DNA of 64,000 nt from Paenibacillus nasutitermitis (GCF_014641075.1 NZ_BMHP01000004.1:62001-126000), one strand, 5' to 3'. Counted from the first letter of the stretch, positions 8,335 to 17,645 are shown. Program-made: numbers and translations. The notes: generated by a model from the sequence alone, not told the origin.

Positions 8335-8472
8335 GCTGACTTGTGTGGAAACAAATCCGGCTGCCGACCCAAGCGAAGATAGCATTCATTCCATTATGGA
8401 CCGTTAATTATGCTAAAATGAATAAAATCGTATTTCGCCAGATGATCAGAATGAGGCAGGTGAGTGATTCAG

Positions 8473-9792
8473 ATGTTCCACCCTATCAAATGGCTGCCGG
8501 GACGGGTAACCGTCATGCTGGCAGCAGTAACTCTCTCCATGTTGGCCGGCTCCGCGGTATATGCACACGTGGATCCGCATACATCGTATGTGGGCAACAA
8601 TCTCGATACCCCCGTTCAAGTGCCGGCTATCAAGGATTATTGGGCCATGGCCATGGACAAGCCGGCAGATGACGAGGCAATGAGCGGAGGCGCCGTAGCT
8701 GCAGGGGAAAACAAGCTGTTTCTGGTGCAGGGCGGCCAGCTGGTGGCTGTTCAGACCCGGACAGGCAAGAAGCTGTGGTCCTTCGGGAGCGGTATCAAGA
8801 CAACTGTCGTATATGAGAACGGCCGCGTATATGCGGCTGCAAATAATGGTACGCTGTATGCCGTAGATGCCGCTAACGGCAAGAAGCTGTGGACCTCTTC
8901 TATACCTAGCAAAGGAGTCTCGCAGCTGTATGTAAATGGCGGGCGGTTGTATGCGCTGAATGGAGATATTCAGGCTTACCGGATTACGGACGGCTCCCTC
9001 TTATGGCGCGATGACTATAAAGAGTCTCTGCCGGGACCGCTGTTGTTTGCCGGCGAGCGTGTATTTGCCGCAAATATCGAGTCCGGCGCCTACTCCTACG
9101 AGGTGCTGCATGCATTCAATCTGCAGAACGGCAAGGAAGCCTGGAATAAAATGAACAAAGGTTTTCCCATTGCGGTTGAAGGCGATACGGTTATCGTGCA
9201 GCGGCAGCAGACCATCATCGACAAAGGGATGCTGACGACGCTGGATACGCTGGGCATCGAGACAGGCAAAGCGATCCAATCCGTTGAATATAATCCGGAG
9301 AAGATCGATCTGGATAAACAAGAATTCTATTCCCCGGGATCCGCCTGGATCAGCGGCGATCAGGTCTATATCGCCGTAGGGCTCAAAGTATACGCTTATC
9401 CCCGCAATGAGGATCCGGACAAGGCTGCGATGCAGACCTATCTGTCGCCGTCCGCCGGCGATGTCCGTTATGCGCTGGGTCCGTATGCCGGGCGGCTGAT
9501 CTTCTCGGACAGCCAAAGTGTTTTTGGCGTCAAGCTGGTGAACAAGGGGCCGGTCTTCTACAATGGAGGCCTCTCCAATCCCGTCGCCCGCATCGATCTG
9601 ATCGGCGGTGGCATGTATGTGGCCCAGACCGATGGCCGCCTGGTCGCCATCGATTTGGTTAAAGCCCAGCCAGTGTCGCAGCTTCTGACCTATGGCCGCG
9701 TATTTGGGCCAACCTTTAAAGCGGACGGAATGATTGTCGTACAAACCAAAGGAAAGCTGCTGGCTTTCCCGGAGCCGGCCAGTCTCAAGTAG
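8473..9792 (+). CDS. Secreted PQQ-like beta-propeller repeat protein
   Basis: About 440 residues with a clear Sec signal peptide (basic start, hydrophobic stretch MLAAVTLSMLAGSAVYA, cleavage near residue 30). The mature part is built from repeats of the PQQ-enzyme type: LVAVQTRTGKKLWSF, LYAVDAANGKKLWT, IQAYRITDGSLLW and HAFNLQNGKEAW, each one blade ending in a Trp/Gly docking motif. No lipobox or anchor is seen. Such proteins act as scaffolds or sensors outside the membrane; enzymatic residues of quinoproteins are not evident. ATG 8473 is preferred because AGGTGAG lies eight bases before it; a GTG at 8464 is possible. The gene is followed by the regulator at 9907. Confidence 0.85.
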   Translation: MFHPIKWLPGRVTVMLAAVTLSMLAGSAVYAHVDPHTSYVGNNLDTPVQVPAIKDYWAMAMDKPADDEAMSGGAVAAGENKLFLVQGGQLVAVQTRTGKKLWSFGSGIKTTVVYENGRVYAAANNGTLYAVDAANGKKLWTSSIPSKGVSQLYVNGGRLYALNGDIQAYRITDGSLLWRDDYKESLPGPLLFAGERVFAANIESGAYSYEVLHAFNLQNGKEAWNKMNKGFPIAVEGDTVIVQRQQTIIDKGMLTTLDTLGIETGKAIQSVEYNPEKIDLDKQEFYSPGSAWISGDQVYIAVGLKVYAYPRNEDPDKAAMQTYLSPSAGDVRYALGPYAGRLIFSDSQSVFGVKLVNKGPVFYNGGLSNPVARIDLIGGGMYVAQTDGRLVAIDLVKAQPVSQLLTYGRVFGPTFKADGMIVVQTKGKLLAFPEPASLK

Positions 9793-9906
9793 CAGCCCCG
9801 CAATTGACGTCGACAGCCGGATTGCAGGGCTTCAGGCGCGATAGTAAACGTGCGTGCGGCAGCAGCTGCGGCCGTTCTTTAACTCAAACAGGATGGAGAT
9901 ATGTGC

Positions 9907-11253
9907 ATGTCTGATGGACCAACAGCTGCCGCAGAGCAGGGTATCGCCATAGGGGTCATCGGCCCGGAAGTGCTTGTCCGCCAGGTGATGGATACGCTGC
10001 GCGCCTTTCCTTCCTTCCAACCTCTGCCAAGGCCTTACCTGGAAGAGGATGAGATTCTGGGGAAATGCCTGGAGCTCATGGATAAGGTGGAGGTGCTGCT
10101 GTTCACCGACCCGGTTTCCCACCAGCTTGTGAAGGACAAGCTTCATTTCTCCATTCCGGTTATTCATGTGCCTCTGACCGGAACTGGCCTATACCGGGCG
10201 TTGTTCCGGCTGGAGAAACAGGCCGGTCTGACCAGCTTTTCCGTAGATACCCTTTCACCGCAGATCGTGGAGAAAGCGTTCAAGGAGCTGAGCCTGCCCG
10301 CTTGTGAAGCGGTTTATTATAAGGATACCGCACATGCTTCGGATGAACAATTGATAGCCTTTCACCGCAAACAAGTGGAGCAGCTTCAGTACCGCGCTGT
10401 TTTGACCTGTGTCAGACAGGTGGCTGAGGCGCTGACGAAGCTTGGCATCCCCAATGAATGGGTCATTCCTACCGCGCAGGATACCGTTGTAACTCTAGAG
10501 AGAGCCTTGTTATCGACGGAGACGCGGCGAAGCAAGGAATCGCAAATCGTGGTTGGCCTGGTGAATGTCGACGACTTCAACCGGGTGGCCGTCAACAAAG
10601 CCTCCGAGCATGAGGTGCAGCGGCTAAAGCTGGATATTCACCGCATGGTGCTGGGTTATGTCGAGACGCTCGACGGCTATATGAGCCACATGGGCGGGGA
10701 TGAATATCTGTTTATTACGACAAGGGGGATTTTTGAACGGGAAACAGGAGGGTACAAAACGATTCCTCTTGCCCGAGAGGCGGAGAAGCAGCATGGGCTT
10801 TCGCTCAGCATCGGCATTGGATTCGGCCGGTCGGCCAATGATGCCGGGACACATGCGAGGATAGCCTTGCGCCAATCGAAGAGTGCCGGGGGCAATATGT
10901 GTTTTATTGTCCGCGAGGATCAGAGCATGATCGGTCCGCTGGAAATGACGGAGCCGCTTGCTTATGATCTGTCGCTACTGGATGTTGACCTTTTGAAGCA
11001 GGCGGAGAATGCGGGCTTGACCTCGGTTTATCTGAGCAAGCTGATCGCTGCCGTTACCCGTACGGGCAGGACGGACTATATTGCGCAGCAGCTTGCGGCG
11101 ATTCTGGGCGTCACCGTCAGAAGCACGCACCGGTTCCTGCTTTCCTGGCTGGATGCCGGAATGGTCGAAATTGTCGGCGAGGAGAAAGCTGGCGCCAAAG
11201 GGCGGCCCAAGCATATTTACCGGCTGACATTCCTTAAAAATCTAATACGCTAA
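9907..11253 (+). CDS. Regulator with GGDEF/GTP-cyclohydrolase-III-like domain and C-terminal winged helix
   Basis: About 448 residues. Residues 10-150 form an alpha/beta receiver-like region (IAIGVIGPEVLV, VEVLLFTDPVS, IPVIHVPLTGTG). Residues about 210-340 have the nucleotidyl-cyclase fold: VGLVNVDDFNRV on the first strand and YMSHMGGDEYLFI in place of the GGDEF loop. GLSLSIGIGFG and A...ALRQSKSAGGN then match the rest of the fold. This pattern recalls archaeal GTP cyclohydrolase III more than c-di-GMP synthases. The last 90 residues carry a winged-helix-like domain (LAAILGVTVRSTHRFLLSWLDAG) ending with a basic GRPKHIYRL wing. It is likely a nucleotide-responsive transcription factor. The start 9907 fits GGAG eight bases upstream. 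Confidence 0.65.
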   Translation: MSDGPTAAAEQGIAIGVIGPEVLVRQVMDTLRAFPSFQPLPRPYLEEDEILGKCLELMDKVEVLLFTDPVSHQLVKDKLHFSIPVIHVPLTGTGLYRALFRLEKQAGLTSFSVDTLSPQIVEKAFKELSLPACEAVYYKDTAHASDEQLIAFHRKQVEQLQYRAVLTCVRQVAEALTKLGIPNEWVIPTAQDTVVTLERALLSTETRRSKESQIVVGLVNVDDFNRVAVNKASEHEVQRLKLDIHRMVLGYVETLDGYMSHMGGDEYLFITTRGIFERETGGYKTIPLAREAEKQHGLSLSIGIGFGRSANDAGTHARIALRQSKSAGGNMCFIVREDQSMIGPLEMTEPLAYDLSLLDVDLLKQAENAGLTSVYLSKLIAAVTRTGRTDYIAQQLAAILGVTVRSTHRFLLSWLDAGMVEIVGEEKAGAKGRPKHIYRLTFLKNLIR

Positions 11254-11319
11254 GGACCGCTTGAGCCCGCACCGGCCATCCCGGCAATAGGCGATACTCT
11301 TGTTGAGTGAAACCGGATG

Positions 11320-11338
11320 GGATATACTCAATATATCC
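11320..11338. promoter_or_regulatory. Dyad operator upstream of the GntR-type regulator
   Basis: GGATATA (11320-11326) and TATATCC (11332-11338) form a perfect 7-bp dyad with a five-base spacer, 41 bases before the regulator start. The same GGATATA half-site recurs twice in the promoter of the downstream operon, suggesting autoregulation by the same protein. Confidence 0.5.
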
Positions 11339-11378
11339 AATTTGCCTATTTCAACTATGAAGGAGCCGGCTTTTAAGA

Positions 11379-12587
11379 ATGAGCACCAAACTAATCCCGT
11401 TGTATGCCCAGATACAGAATTATATTCTCGGTCAAATCGAGTCCGCCGCCTGGGGGCCGCATACCCAGATTCCTGCGGAGCGGCTGCTGGCCGAGCAGTT
11501 CCAGGTCAGCCGGATCACGGCCAAGAATGCCATCTTGGGCCTGGTCACGCAGGGGTACTTGTATCGGATGAGGGGGAAAGGCACCTTCGTTTCGGAAAGT
11601 GGCACCCCGACGAAGCAGGCGGCTTCCGTTGTGAAAGTTCTCCACGGGAAGCCCTCGCCTTCGCCTTCGTCGTCCTCGTCGTCCTCGTCGTCCTTGTCCT
11701 TGTCTGCTGGTGTTCCCTCATCCGCATCCAAAAGGCTGATCGGCGTCATCATGCCCTGGATGGAATTTCAATATGCCGCCCGCTTGATCTCCGGAGTGGA
11801 GTCCCAGTTGGGCAAGCAGGGGTACCACCTCGTGTTCAAACGCATTGGCGGATCTGAGGAGGAGGCTGCCGCAGCGCTGCGGGATTTGCTCGGACTTCCC
11901 GTTGACGGGCTCATTATTGTGGCCACAAGAGGGGGCTATTTTCACGATGATATGATCAGGCTGATTCTGCACAAATTCCCGCTCGTCTTTGTAGAGAAAT
12001 ATGTCAGCGACTATCAGGCAAGCCGTGTCTTTTGCGATACCGAGAAGGCCGGCCGCCTGATGGGGGATTATTTGGCGAGTCTGAATTACAGGCGTATCGG
12101 GCTGGTTACTTACCCGCAGACGTATACCGAAGGCGTGAAGGAAAGGTTGTTCGGCTTTCAATCCGCGCTGGTGGAACGGGGGATCCCGCCGGTATCCGGC
12201 AGCCGCTGCCTGACGGTTTCCTCCGGCATAGTCGAGGATTCGGAGCCGATTGTACCGGAGGATGTGCCTGCGGAGATAACCGAATTTCTGCGTGGCAATG
12301 CCGATCTTGAAGCGATTGCGGCGGTTGATGCGCATTTGATGCGTTATATCGGAAGAGCATTGCGCCAGCTTGGCAGAAGCGGGATAAACCTGATTTGCTT
12401 TGACGAGCCCGGATTCGTGCCGGGGGGAATGCTGCCCTCCGCTTATATTGACCAGTCCCCGTCCGAGATGGGGATCCATGCGGCGCAGCTGGTCGTGGAC
12501 CAAATCGAGGGAACAGGAGAAACCCGCCACATCCGGCTGGATCCAAGGCTTGTGGAAATCAAACGGCTCGCGGAGGTTGGGGAGTAA
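11379..12587 (+). CDS. GntR-family regulator with LacI-type sugar-binding domain (AraR-like)
   Basis: A 402-residue repressor-like protein. The N-terminal GntR winged helix (LIPLYAQIQNYI, IPAERLLAEQFQVSRITAKNAI, GKGTFVSE) spans residues 1-75. A low-complexity Pro/Ser linker follows, then a periplasmic-binding-protein-like domain (IGVIMPWMEF, DGLIIVATRGG, LVFVEKYV, NLICFDEPGF). This is the layout of AraR, which uses sugar effectors. It probably controls the rhamnosidase operon starting at 12969, whose promoter shares its GGATATA motif. The Ser run, encoded by TCG/TCC triplets, is unusually long. Confidence 0.88.
   Translation: MSTKLIPLYAQIQNYILGQIESAAWGPHTQIPAERLLAEQFQVSRITAKNAILGLVTQGYLYRMRGKGTFVSESGTPTKQAASVVKVLHGKPSPSPSSSSSSSSSLSLSAGVPSSASKRLIGVIMPWMEFQYAARLISGVESQLGKQGYHLVFKRIGGSEEEAAAALRDLLGLPVDGLIIVATRGGYFHDDMIRLILHKFPLVFVEKYVSDYQASRVFCDTEKAGRLMGDYLASLNYRRIGLVTYPQTYTEGVKERLFGFQSALVERGIPPVSGSRCLTVSSGIVEDSEPIVPEDVPAEITEFLRGNADLEAIAAVDAHLMRYIGRALRQLGRSGINLICFDEPGFVPGGMLPSAYIDQSPSEMGIHAAQLVVDQIEGTGETRHIRLDPRLVEIKRLAEVGE
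11654..11705 (+). repeat. TCN trinucleotide repeat coding a poly-Ser linker
   Basis: A run of TCG/TCC/TTG triplets encodes a Ser-rich hinge (SPSPS then nine Ser) between the DNA-binding and sugar-binding domains of the regulator. Slippage would change linker length in frame. Confidence 0.8.
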
Positions 12588-12621
12588 CCGTCAGCATGGT
12601 AGAGAATGAAAGTGAGCGGCG

Positions 12622-12673
12622 GAAGCCGCGCCTGGATACGCAGTGACTGCGCGTATCCGGGCGTGGCTTCTTT
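12622..12673 (+). terminator. Long hairpin terminator after the regulator
   Basis: GAAGCC-GCGCC-GGATACGC pairs with GCGTATCC-GGGC-GGCTTC in a long, slightly mismatched stem, followed by TTT. It ends the regulator transcript. The stretch 12674-12860 shows no recognisable gene. Confidence 0.75.
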
Positions 12674-12876
12674 GTCTTTGCAGGAGAAAAACCTGGGAGT
12701 CATGGGGATGGCGACGGCTTCCCTCCTTGGTACCGCAGGTTCTAAATGCGATACCGCTTCAAGAAAGCCGCCCCGCTCGCCCGAACAACCGCTGATGGCT
12801 GATGGAAGGAAAGGGTAACTTCCTGGCTCAACGAATAAAGATAATAATCAGCTATAATGCCATTTCATATATAATT

Positions 12877-12935
12877 GGATATACATTTTTATTCATAATG
12901 GATATATTGACATATAACCAGAAAGTAAATAAGAT
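12877..12935 (+). promoter_or_regulatory. Promoter and operator of the rhamnosidase operon
   Basis: TTGACA (12907-12912), a 17-base spacer and TAAGAT (12930-12935) form a good sigma-A promoter. GGATATA half-sites lie at 12877-12883 and 12900-12906. The second, with TATAACC at 12913-12919, makes an imperfect dyad that overlaps the -35 box. A bound repressor would therefore block RNA polymerase. Confidence 0.55.
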
Positions 12936-12968
12936 TTACGAGAGGAAGTCAAGAACCGGAGGTGGCCA

Positions 12969-13733
12969 ATGAGAGGATTGAAGGGCAAGGTGGCTGTTGT
13001 TACCGGAGGGGCCCAGGGTCTGGGAGAAGCGATCGCGCTCAGATTGAGCGAGGAGGGCTGTATCGTCTGGCTGCTGGATGTGCAGAACGAAGTTGTGCAG
13101 ACGGCGGAGAACATTAGCCGCGCTACCGGGAATGCCGTCTTCAGCTCCCGGGTCGATATCGCCGATGAGACCCAGGTGAAGGACTTTTTCTCCAGAATCG
13201 CCTCGCAGCATGAGAACGTTCATATTCTGGTGAACAATGCTGCGGCTTTCCTGTTCAAGGGCGTTGAGGCTTCGCCGGAGGACTGGAACAAAATTCTCAG
13301 CGTCAATGTGATCGGAACCACGCTCGTCACGCAAAATTGTATTCCCCTGCTGAAGAGGTCCGGCAGCGGCGCTATTGTAAATATGTCATCTGTAAGCGGA
13401 TTCATTGGGCAGTCCCAGTTTGCCACCTACAATGCCACGAAGTTTGCTATTCGGGGTCTGACCAAATGCTGGGCTGTGGATCTGGCCGACTTTGGAATCC
13501 GGGTGAACAGCGTCTGTCCGGGTTATATACGGACGCAGGCTTTCGAGAACAGCTGTATTGCGCTTGGCCTTGATATCGAGGGTGAGAATAAGCGGGTGTC
13601 TGACCTGCATATTCTCAAGCGGCAGGGCAGGCCCGAGGAAGTGGCGAGCGCGGTGGCGTTTCTGGCATCGGATGACGCCTCCTTCATTACAGGGGAGGAT
13701 CTTATGGCGGACGGCGGATATTTGGCCAAATAG
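12969..13733 (+). CDS. SDR-family sugar/polyol dehydrogenase
   Basis: A classical 254-residue SDR. It has cofactor motif TGGAQGLGEA near residue 13, NNAA near 89, catalytic Ser in NMSSVSGF and the YNATK catalytic Tyr/Lys pair. The PGYIRT segment follows and the C-terminal GEDLMADGGY is typical of the family. Asp in LLDVQN at the end of the second strand suggests NAD rather than NADP. It is the first gene of the rhamnosidase operon and probably oxidises the released sugar or a derivative. Fifteen bases separate it from the GH78 gene. Confidence 0.9.
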   Translation: MRGLKGKVAVVTGGAQGLGEAIALRLSEEGCIVWLLDVQNEVVQTAENISRATGNAVFSSRVDIADETQVKDFFSRIASQHENVHILVNNAAAFLFKGVEASPEDWNKILSVNVIGTTLVTQNCIPLLKRSGSGAIVNMSSVSGFIGQSQFATYNATKFAIRGLTKCWAVDLADFGIRVNSVCPGYIRTQAFENSCIALGLDIEGENKRVSDLHILKRQGRPEEVASAVAFLASDDASFITGEDLMADGGYLAK

Positions 13734-13747
13734 GAGGAGACCAGAAC

Positions 13748-16417
13748 ATGAGCGATATTAAAGTGATCCAACTGCGTACGGAATATATGGAGCAGCCATA
13801 CGGGATAGATTCGCCGCGGCCGCGGCTGAGCTGGGTCATTCAATCCTCCGGGCGGGGATTCATGCAGTCCGCTTACCGGGTATTGGTTGCTTCTTCCCCA
13901 GAGCGGCTGGATAGCGGTGCCGGCGACCTGTGGGATTCGGGCAAAATGGATTCGGATCAATCCATATTCGTTGAATACGATGGAAACACGCTGGAATCCG
14001 GTTCTATTTGCTGCTGGAAGGTGATGGTCTGGGATGCCCAGGGGCATCCTTCTGACTGGAGTGAACCAGGTGTGTGGACAATGGGACTGCTGGCCCGCAG
14101 CGACTGGCAAGCAAAATGGGTCGGCTTGGGATACGGAACGGATGAGGTGGGCCGTCCGGCGACCTGCTACCGCAAGCCTTTTGAGATCGGCAAACCTCTG
14201 AAGAGGGCCGTTCTATATGCTTCTGCGCTTGGCGCAGCCGAGCTTCACCTGAACGGCGCGCGTCTGGGGGAGGATTGGTTTGCCCCGGAATGGACGGATT
14301 ACAATATCCGCGTCAATTACCGGACCTATGAGATCACGCATCTGCTTCATGAAGGCGGCAACCTCCTTGGTGGCATCGTAGGAGACGGATGGTACAGCGG
14401 ACATATAGCGTGGTATGGGCAGGAGCAATACGGCAAGACCCCCCTTCTCCTGCTGCAGTTGCAGCTTGAATATGCGGACGGGACGACCGAAGTCCTCGGC
14501 ACGGATTCATCCTGGAAAGCAGCCCGGGGGCCCATTCTTTCTTCGGATTTTATGATGGGCGAACAGTATGACGCACGGCTGGAGCATGAAGGCTGGAACG
14601 AGCCGGATTTTGATGATTCCAACTGGCGCAGCGCCCGGCAGTTCGGCGATTACCGGGGATGGATCACGGCCTCCGCAAGTCCTCCGATTCAAATTACGGA
14701 GCAGCTGGAGCCCGCCCTGCAGACCGCTATGGAGTCGGGCGCGCTGATCGTGGACATGGGACAGAACATGGTCGGCTGGGCGCAGATCAGGCTTCAAGGG
14801 CAGCGGGACTCGACGGTTACGCTGAGGTATGCGGAAGTGCTGAATCCGGACGGCACGCTGTACACGGAAAATTTGCGTACGGCGAAGCAGACGGACAGCT
14901 ATACGCTCAAAGGAGCGGCAGAGGAGGTCTATGAGCCTCATTTTACCTTCCACGGTTTTCGTTATATTGAAATCACCACTTCCCCGGACGTTAAACTGCT
15001 CGGACTCACGGGGAAGGTCATTCATAATGCGATGAAGCAGACGGGAAGGATTGCAACCTCGGATCCCGGCGTCAATCAGCTGTTCAGCAATATTATGTGG
15101 ACGCAGCGGGCCAATTTCATCAGTGTGCCGACCGATTGCCCGCAGCGGGATGAACGGATGGGCTGGACCGGGGATGCGCAAATCTTCTCGCGGACGGCCT
15201 CCTATAACATGGATGTGTCCGGCTTTATGGCAAAATTCATGATGGATATTGTGGATGCGCAGCGCGGAACGGGAGCTTTTACGGATACCGTCCCATTTTT
15301 GAAAGGGATACCGGATGAGTGTACATTTTTCGCTTCGGCCGGTTGGGCGGACGCAGGCGTGATTATCCCCTGGACGATGTACCGGGTCTATGGAGACCGT
15401 CGAATCATCGAAGAGCATTACGGAGCGATGGCCGGATGGATCGCGTATATGAAACGCATGAGTCCGAAGCTGCTTCGCGAGGATTCGCAGAATTTCGGCG
15501 ACTGGCTGTCGCTGAATGCCGATACGCCATTCGAAGTGTTCTCCACCGCATATTTCGCCTACTCGACCAGGCTGTTTGCGGAAATGGCCGCCATCATCGG
15601 CAAAACGGAAGATGCAGCCGCCTACGCCGCATTGTTCGGAGAGATCAAGACGCAGTTCAATGAAGCTTATGTGAGCGGCGATGGACGCATCAAAGGCGAG
15701 ACCCAGACGGGTTATGCCATGGCATTGTTCATGGATCTGATTCCGGCGGACAAAAGATCCGCGGCTGCAGGCCATCTGGTCCGCGATATTGAAGAGCATG
15801 GCTGGCATATAACCACAGGCATTCATGGCATTAAATATTTATTGCCTGTCTTGTGTGATACCGGACATGAGGATGCCGCTTACCGTCTGCTGCTTCAGGA
15901 TACGTATCCTTCCTGGCTGTACTCTATCCGTCACGGAGCTACGACGATCTGGGAAAGATGGGACGGCTGGACCGATGAGAAGGGCTTCCAGAACCCGGGA
16001 ATGAACTCCTTTAACCATTATGCTCTAGGAGCGGTCGGGGAGTGGCTATACCGCTATATGGGCGGCATTGATCTGCCTGCTGAGGCAGCGGGCTACAAAC
16101 ATATTCATATCAAGCCTGTCATCAGCGGCCGGCTGGCGAAGGTGGAATGTGAATATGACAGTCTGTACGGCCGCATCAGCAGTCATTGGAGTACGGCGGA
16201 CGGTTATGCGCATGTAGAAGTTACCATCCCGGCGAATACGCGGGCGGATATCTATCTTCCCGATGACGGGAAGGAACAGATTGAAGAGAGCGGCCTGGCT
16301 GTAGCGGATGCGGCTCACATTCTCGATCTGGGAATGAAGGATGGCAAAAGAGTGCTCCAGGCCGGTTCCGGCCATTACCGGTTCCGCATCCGCCTGAAAG
16401 AGGAGGCAAGCCAATGA
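13748..16417 (+). CDS. Alpha-L-rhamnosidase (GH78)
   Basis: An 889-residue multidomain glycosidase without a signal peptide, so it probably acts on imported rhamnosides. In order there is an N-terminal beta domain (LRTEYMEQPYGID, PRPRLSW), carbohydrate-binding-like domains with YASALGAAELHLNG and GDGWYSG, then a domain with VDMGQNMVGW. The (alpha/alpha)6 barrel of GH78 carries the signature DCPQRDERMGWTGD, where the acidic residues are the catalytic machinery. A C-terminal beta domain (YKHIHIKPV) closes it. Length and order fit full GH78 enzymes. The gene ends by overlapping the next start (ATGA). Confidence 0.95.
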   Translation: MSDIKVIQLRTEYMEQPYGIDSPRPRLSWVIQSSGRGFMQSAYRVLVASSPERLDSGAGDLWDSGKMDSDQSIFVEYDGNTLESGSICCWKVMVWDAQGHPSDWSEPGVWTMGLLARSDWQAKWVGLGYGTDEVGRPATCYRKPFEIGKPLKRAVLYASALGAAELHLNGARLGEDWFAPEWTDYNIRVNYRTYEITHLLHEGGNLLGGIVGDGWYSGHIAWYGQEQYGKTPLLLLQLQLEYADGTTEVLGTDSSWKAARGPILSSDFMMGEQYDARLEHEGWNEPDFDDSNWRSARQFGDYRGWITASASPPIQITEQLEPALQTAMESGALIVDMGQNMVGWAQIRLQGQRDSTVTLRYAEVLNPDGTLYTENLRTAKQTDSYTLKGAAEEVYEPHFTFHGFRYIEITTSPDVKLLGLTGKVIHNAMKQTGRIATSDPGVNQLFSNIMWTQRANFISVPTDCPQRDERMGWTGDAQIFSRTASYNMDVSGFMAKFMMDIVDAQRGTGAFTDTVPFLKGIPDECTFFASAGWADAGVIIPWTMYRVYGDRRIIEEHYGAMAGWIAYMKRMSPKLLREDSQNFGDWLSLNADTPFEVFSTAYFAYSTRLFAEMAAIIGKTEDAAAYAALFGEIKTQFNEAYVSGDGRIKGETQTGYAMALFMDLIPADKRSAAAGHLVRDIEEHGWHITTGIHGIKYLLPVLCDTGHEDAAYRLLLQDTYPSWLYSIRHGATTIWERWDGWTDEKGFQNPGMNSFNHYALGAVGEWLYRYMGGIDLPAEAAGYKHIHIKPVISGRLAKVECEYDSLYGRISSHWSTADGYAHVEVTIPANTRADIYLPDDGKEQIEESGLAVADAAHILDLGMKDGKRVLQAGSGHYRFRIRLKEEASQ

Positions 16418-17394
16418 GCGGGAGCACGCTGACCGTTGCCGTAACAGATTATGGCTTTCCCAATCTGGATCAGGAGGAAGCAATTTTGCAGCCGCTTGGC
16501 TTCGCTTTTCTTAAGGGGCAATGCAAGACGCCGGGGGAGGTTGCGGCATTGTGCGGGGAGGCCGACGCCATTCTGACGCAATGGGCGCCGCTGACCGCAG
16601 AAGCCATCTATGCGCTCAAACGCTGCCGCATTATTGTCCGGTATGGGATCGGTGTGGACAATGTGGACCTGGAGGCAGCGGCAGCGAAGAATATTCCGGT
16701 GGTGAATATTCCCGACTATGCGATCCAGGAAGTGGCTGATCATACGCTGGCCCTGATGCTAGGAGCGGTACGGAAGATCCCCCGGGTTGTAGAGCAGGTC
16801 CGTGCCGGGGAATGGCAGATTGCCCCCTGCCGCCCGATTATGGGACTCGCGGGAAAAACCATCGGCACAGCCGGCTTTGGCAATATTGCCAGAGCTGTGA
16901 TCAGGCGAGCCCAGGCATTCGGCCTGAAGGCGATCGCCTATGACCCCTATGCGCCGGAGGAATTATTCCGCGAGCTGGGGGTAGAGCAGGTGGATTTCGA
17001 GACGCTGCTTCACACAAGCGATATTCTGTCGCTCCATCTGCCGCTTACCAACGAGACGCGGGGAATTATGTCATTGGCATCCTTCGGGAAGATGAAGCCG
17101 TCGGCCTTTCTTGTCAATACCTCACGCGGCGGCATCATCGCCACGGAAGATCTGGTCGAGGCGCTGCAGAAGGGGATGATTGCGGGCGCAGCGCTGGATG
17201 TGCTGGAGAAGGAGCCGATTGATCCGGCCCACCCCCTGCTCCAGCTGGAGCAATGCCTCATTACCAGTCACTGCGCCTGGTATTCCGAGGATTCGTTGCT
17301 GCGTCTCCAGGAATATGCCGCCCTGGAAATCAAGCGTCTGTTCAACGGGGAATCCCCGCTGCATATTGTTAACGGGGTGAAGGATGCGCCTTAA
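16414..17394 (+). CDS. D-2-hydroxyacid dehydrogenase (CtBP/phosphoglycerate dehydrogenase type)
   Basis: A 326-residue NAD-dependent oxidoreductase. The N-terminal catalytic domain includes GIGVDNVDLEAA and VADHTLALML. The Rossmann domain has GKTIGTAGFGNIARAV. The catalytic Arg is in NTSRGG, the Glu in LDVLEKEP and the His in SHCAWYSE. All expected residues are present. Its start overlaps the GH78 stop, so translation is coupled. In this operon it may reduce or oxidise a 2-keto or 2-hydroxy acid formed from the sugar. The exact substrate is not deducible. Confidence 0.9.
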   Translation: MSGSTLTVAVTDYGFPNLDQEEAILQPLGFAFLKGQCKTPGEVAALCGEADAILTQWAPLTAEAIYALKRCRIIVRYGIGVDNVDLEAAAAKNIPVVNIPDYAIQEVADHTLALMLGAVRKIPRVVEQVRAGEWQIAPCRPIMGLAGKTIGTAGFGNIARAVIRRAQAFGLKAIAYDPYAPEELFRELGVEQVDFETLLHTSDILSLHLPLTNETRGIMSLASFGKMKPSAFLVNTSRGGIIATEDLVEALQKGMIAGAALDVLEKEPIDPAHPLLQLEQCLITSHCAWYSEDSLLRLQEYAALEIKRLFNGESPLHIVNGVKDAP

Positions 17395-17645
17395 AGGCGG
17401 CAGCCGGTAAACGGACAACAGGCGGGTTTCCGAAGGCGTCCGGCAGTCCGACTGCCGGCGTCTAAACCGGTATCACTGTTGCCAGCCCCAATGTGCCTGT
17501 TGCCGGCCTCGGCAAGGACAATACACCATTTAATCATAAGTTCGACAGCTTGCTTCCCGGAAGCAAGTCAAGCTGCGCGGTATAACAGTATGCCGCGGCT
17601 GTTCCCGGCAGTTGGATCCGATAAGAGCAAAGGATGTGGTCGCCC

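Noticed and set aside
14507..15826. Long open frame antisense to the rhamnosidase gene
   Set aside because: It is a shadow of GH78 codon use, with no ribosome site and no recognisable protein motif.
17439..17460. CCGGCAG/CTGCCGG dyad as a terminator
   Set aside because: No T-run follows, so it was not listed as a terminator inside the rhamnosidase operon.
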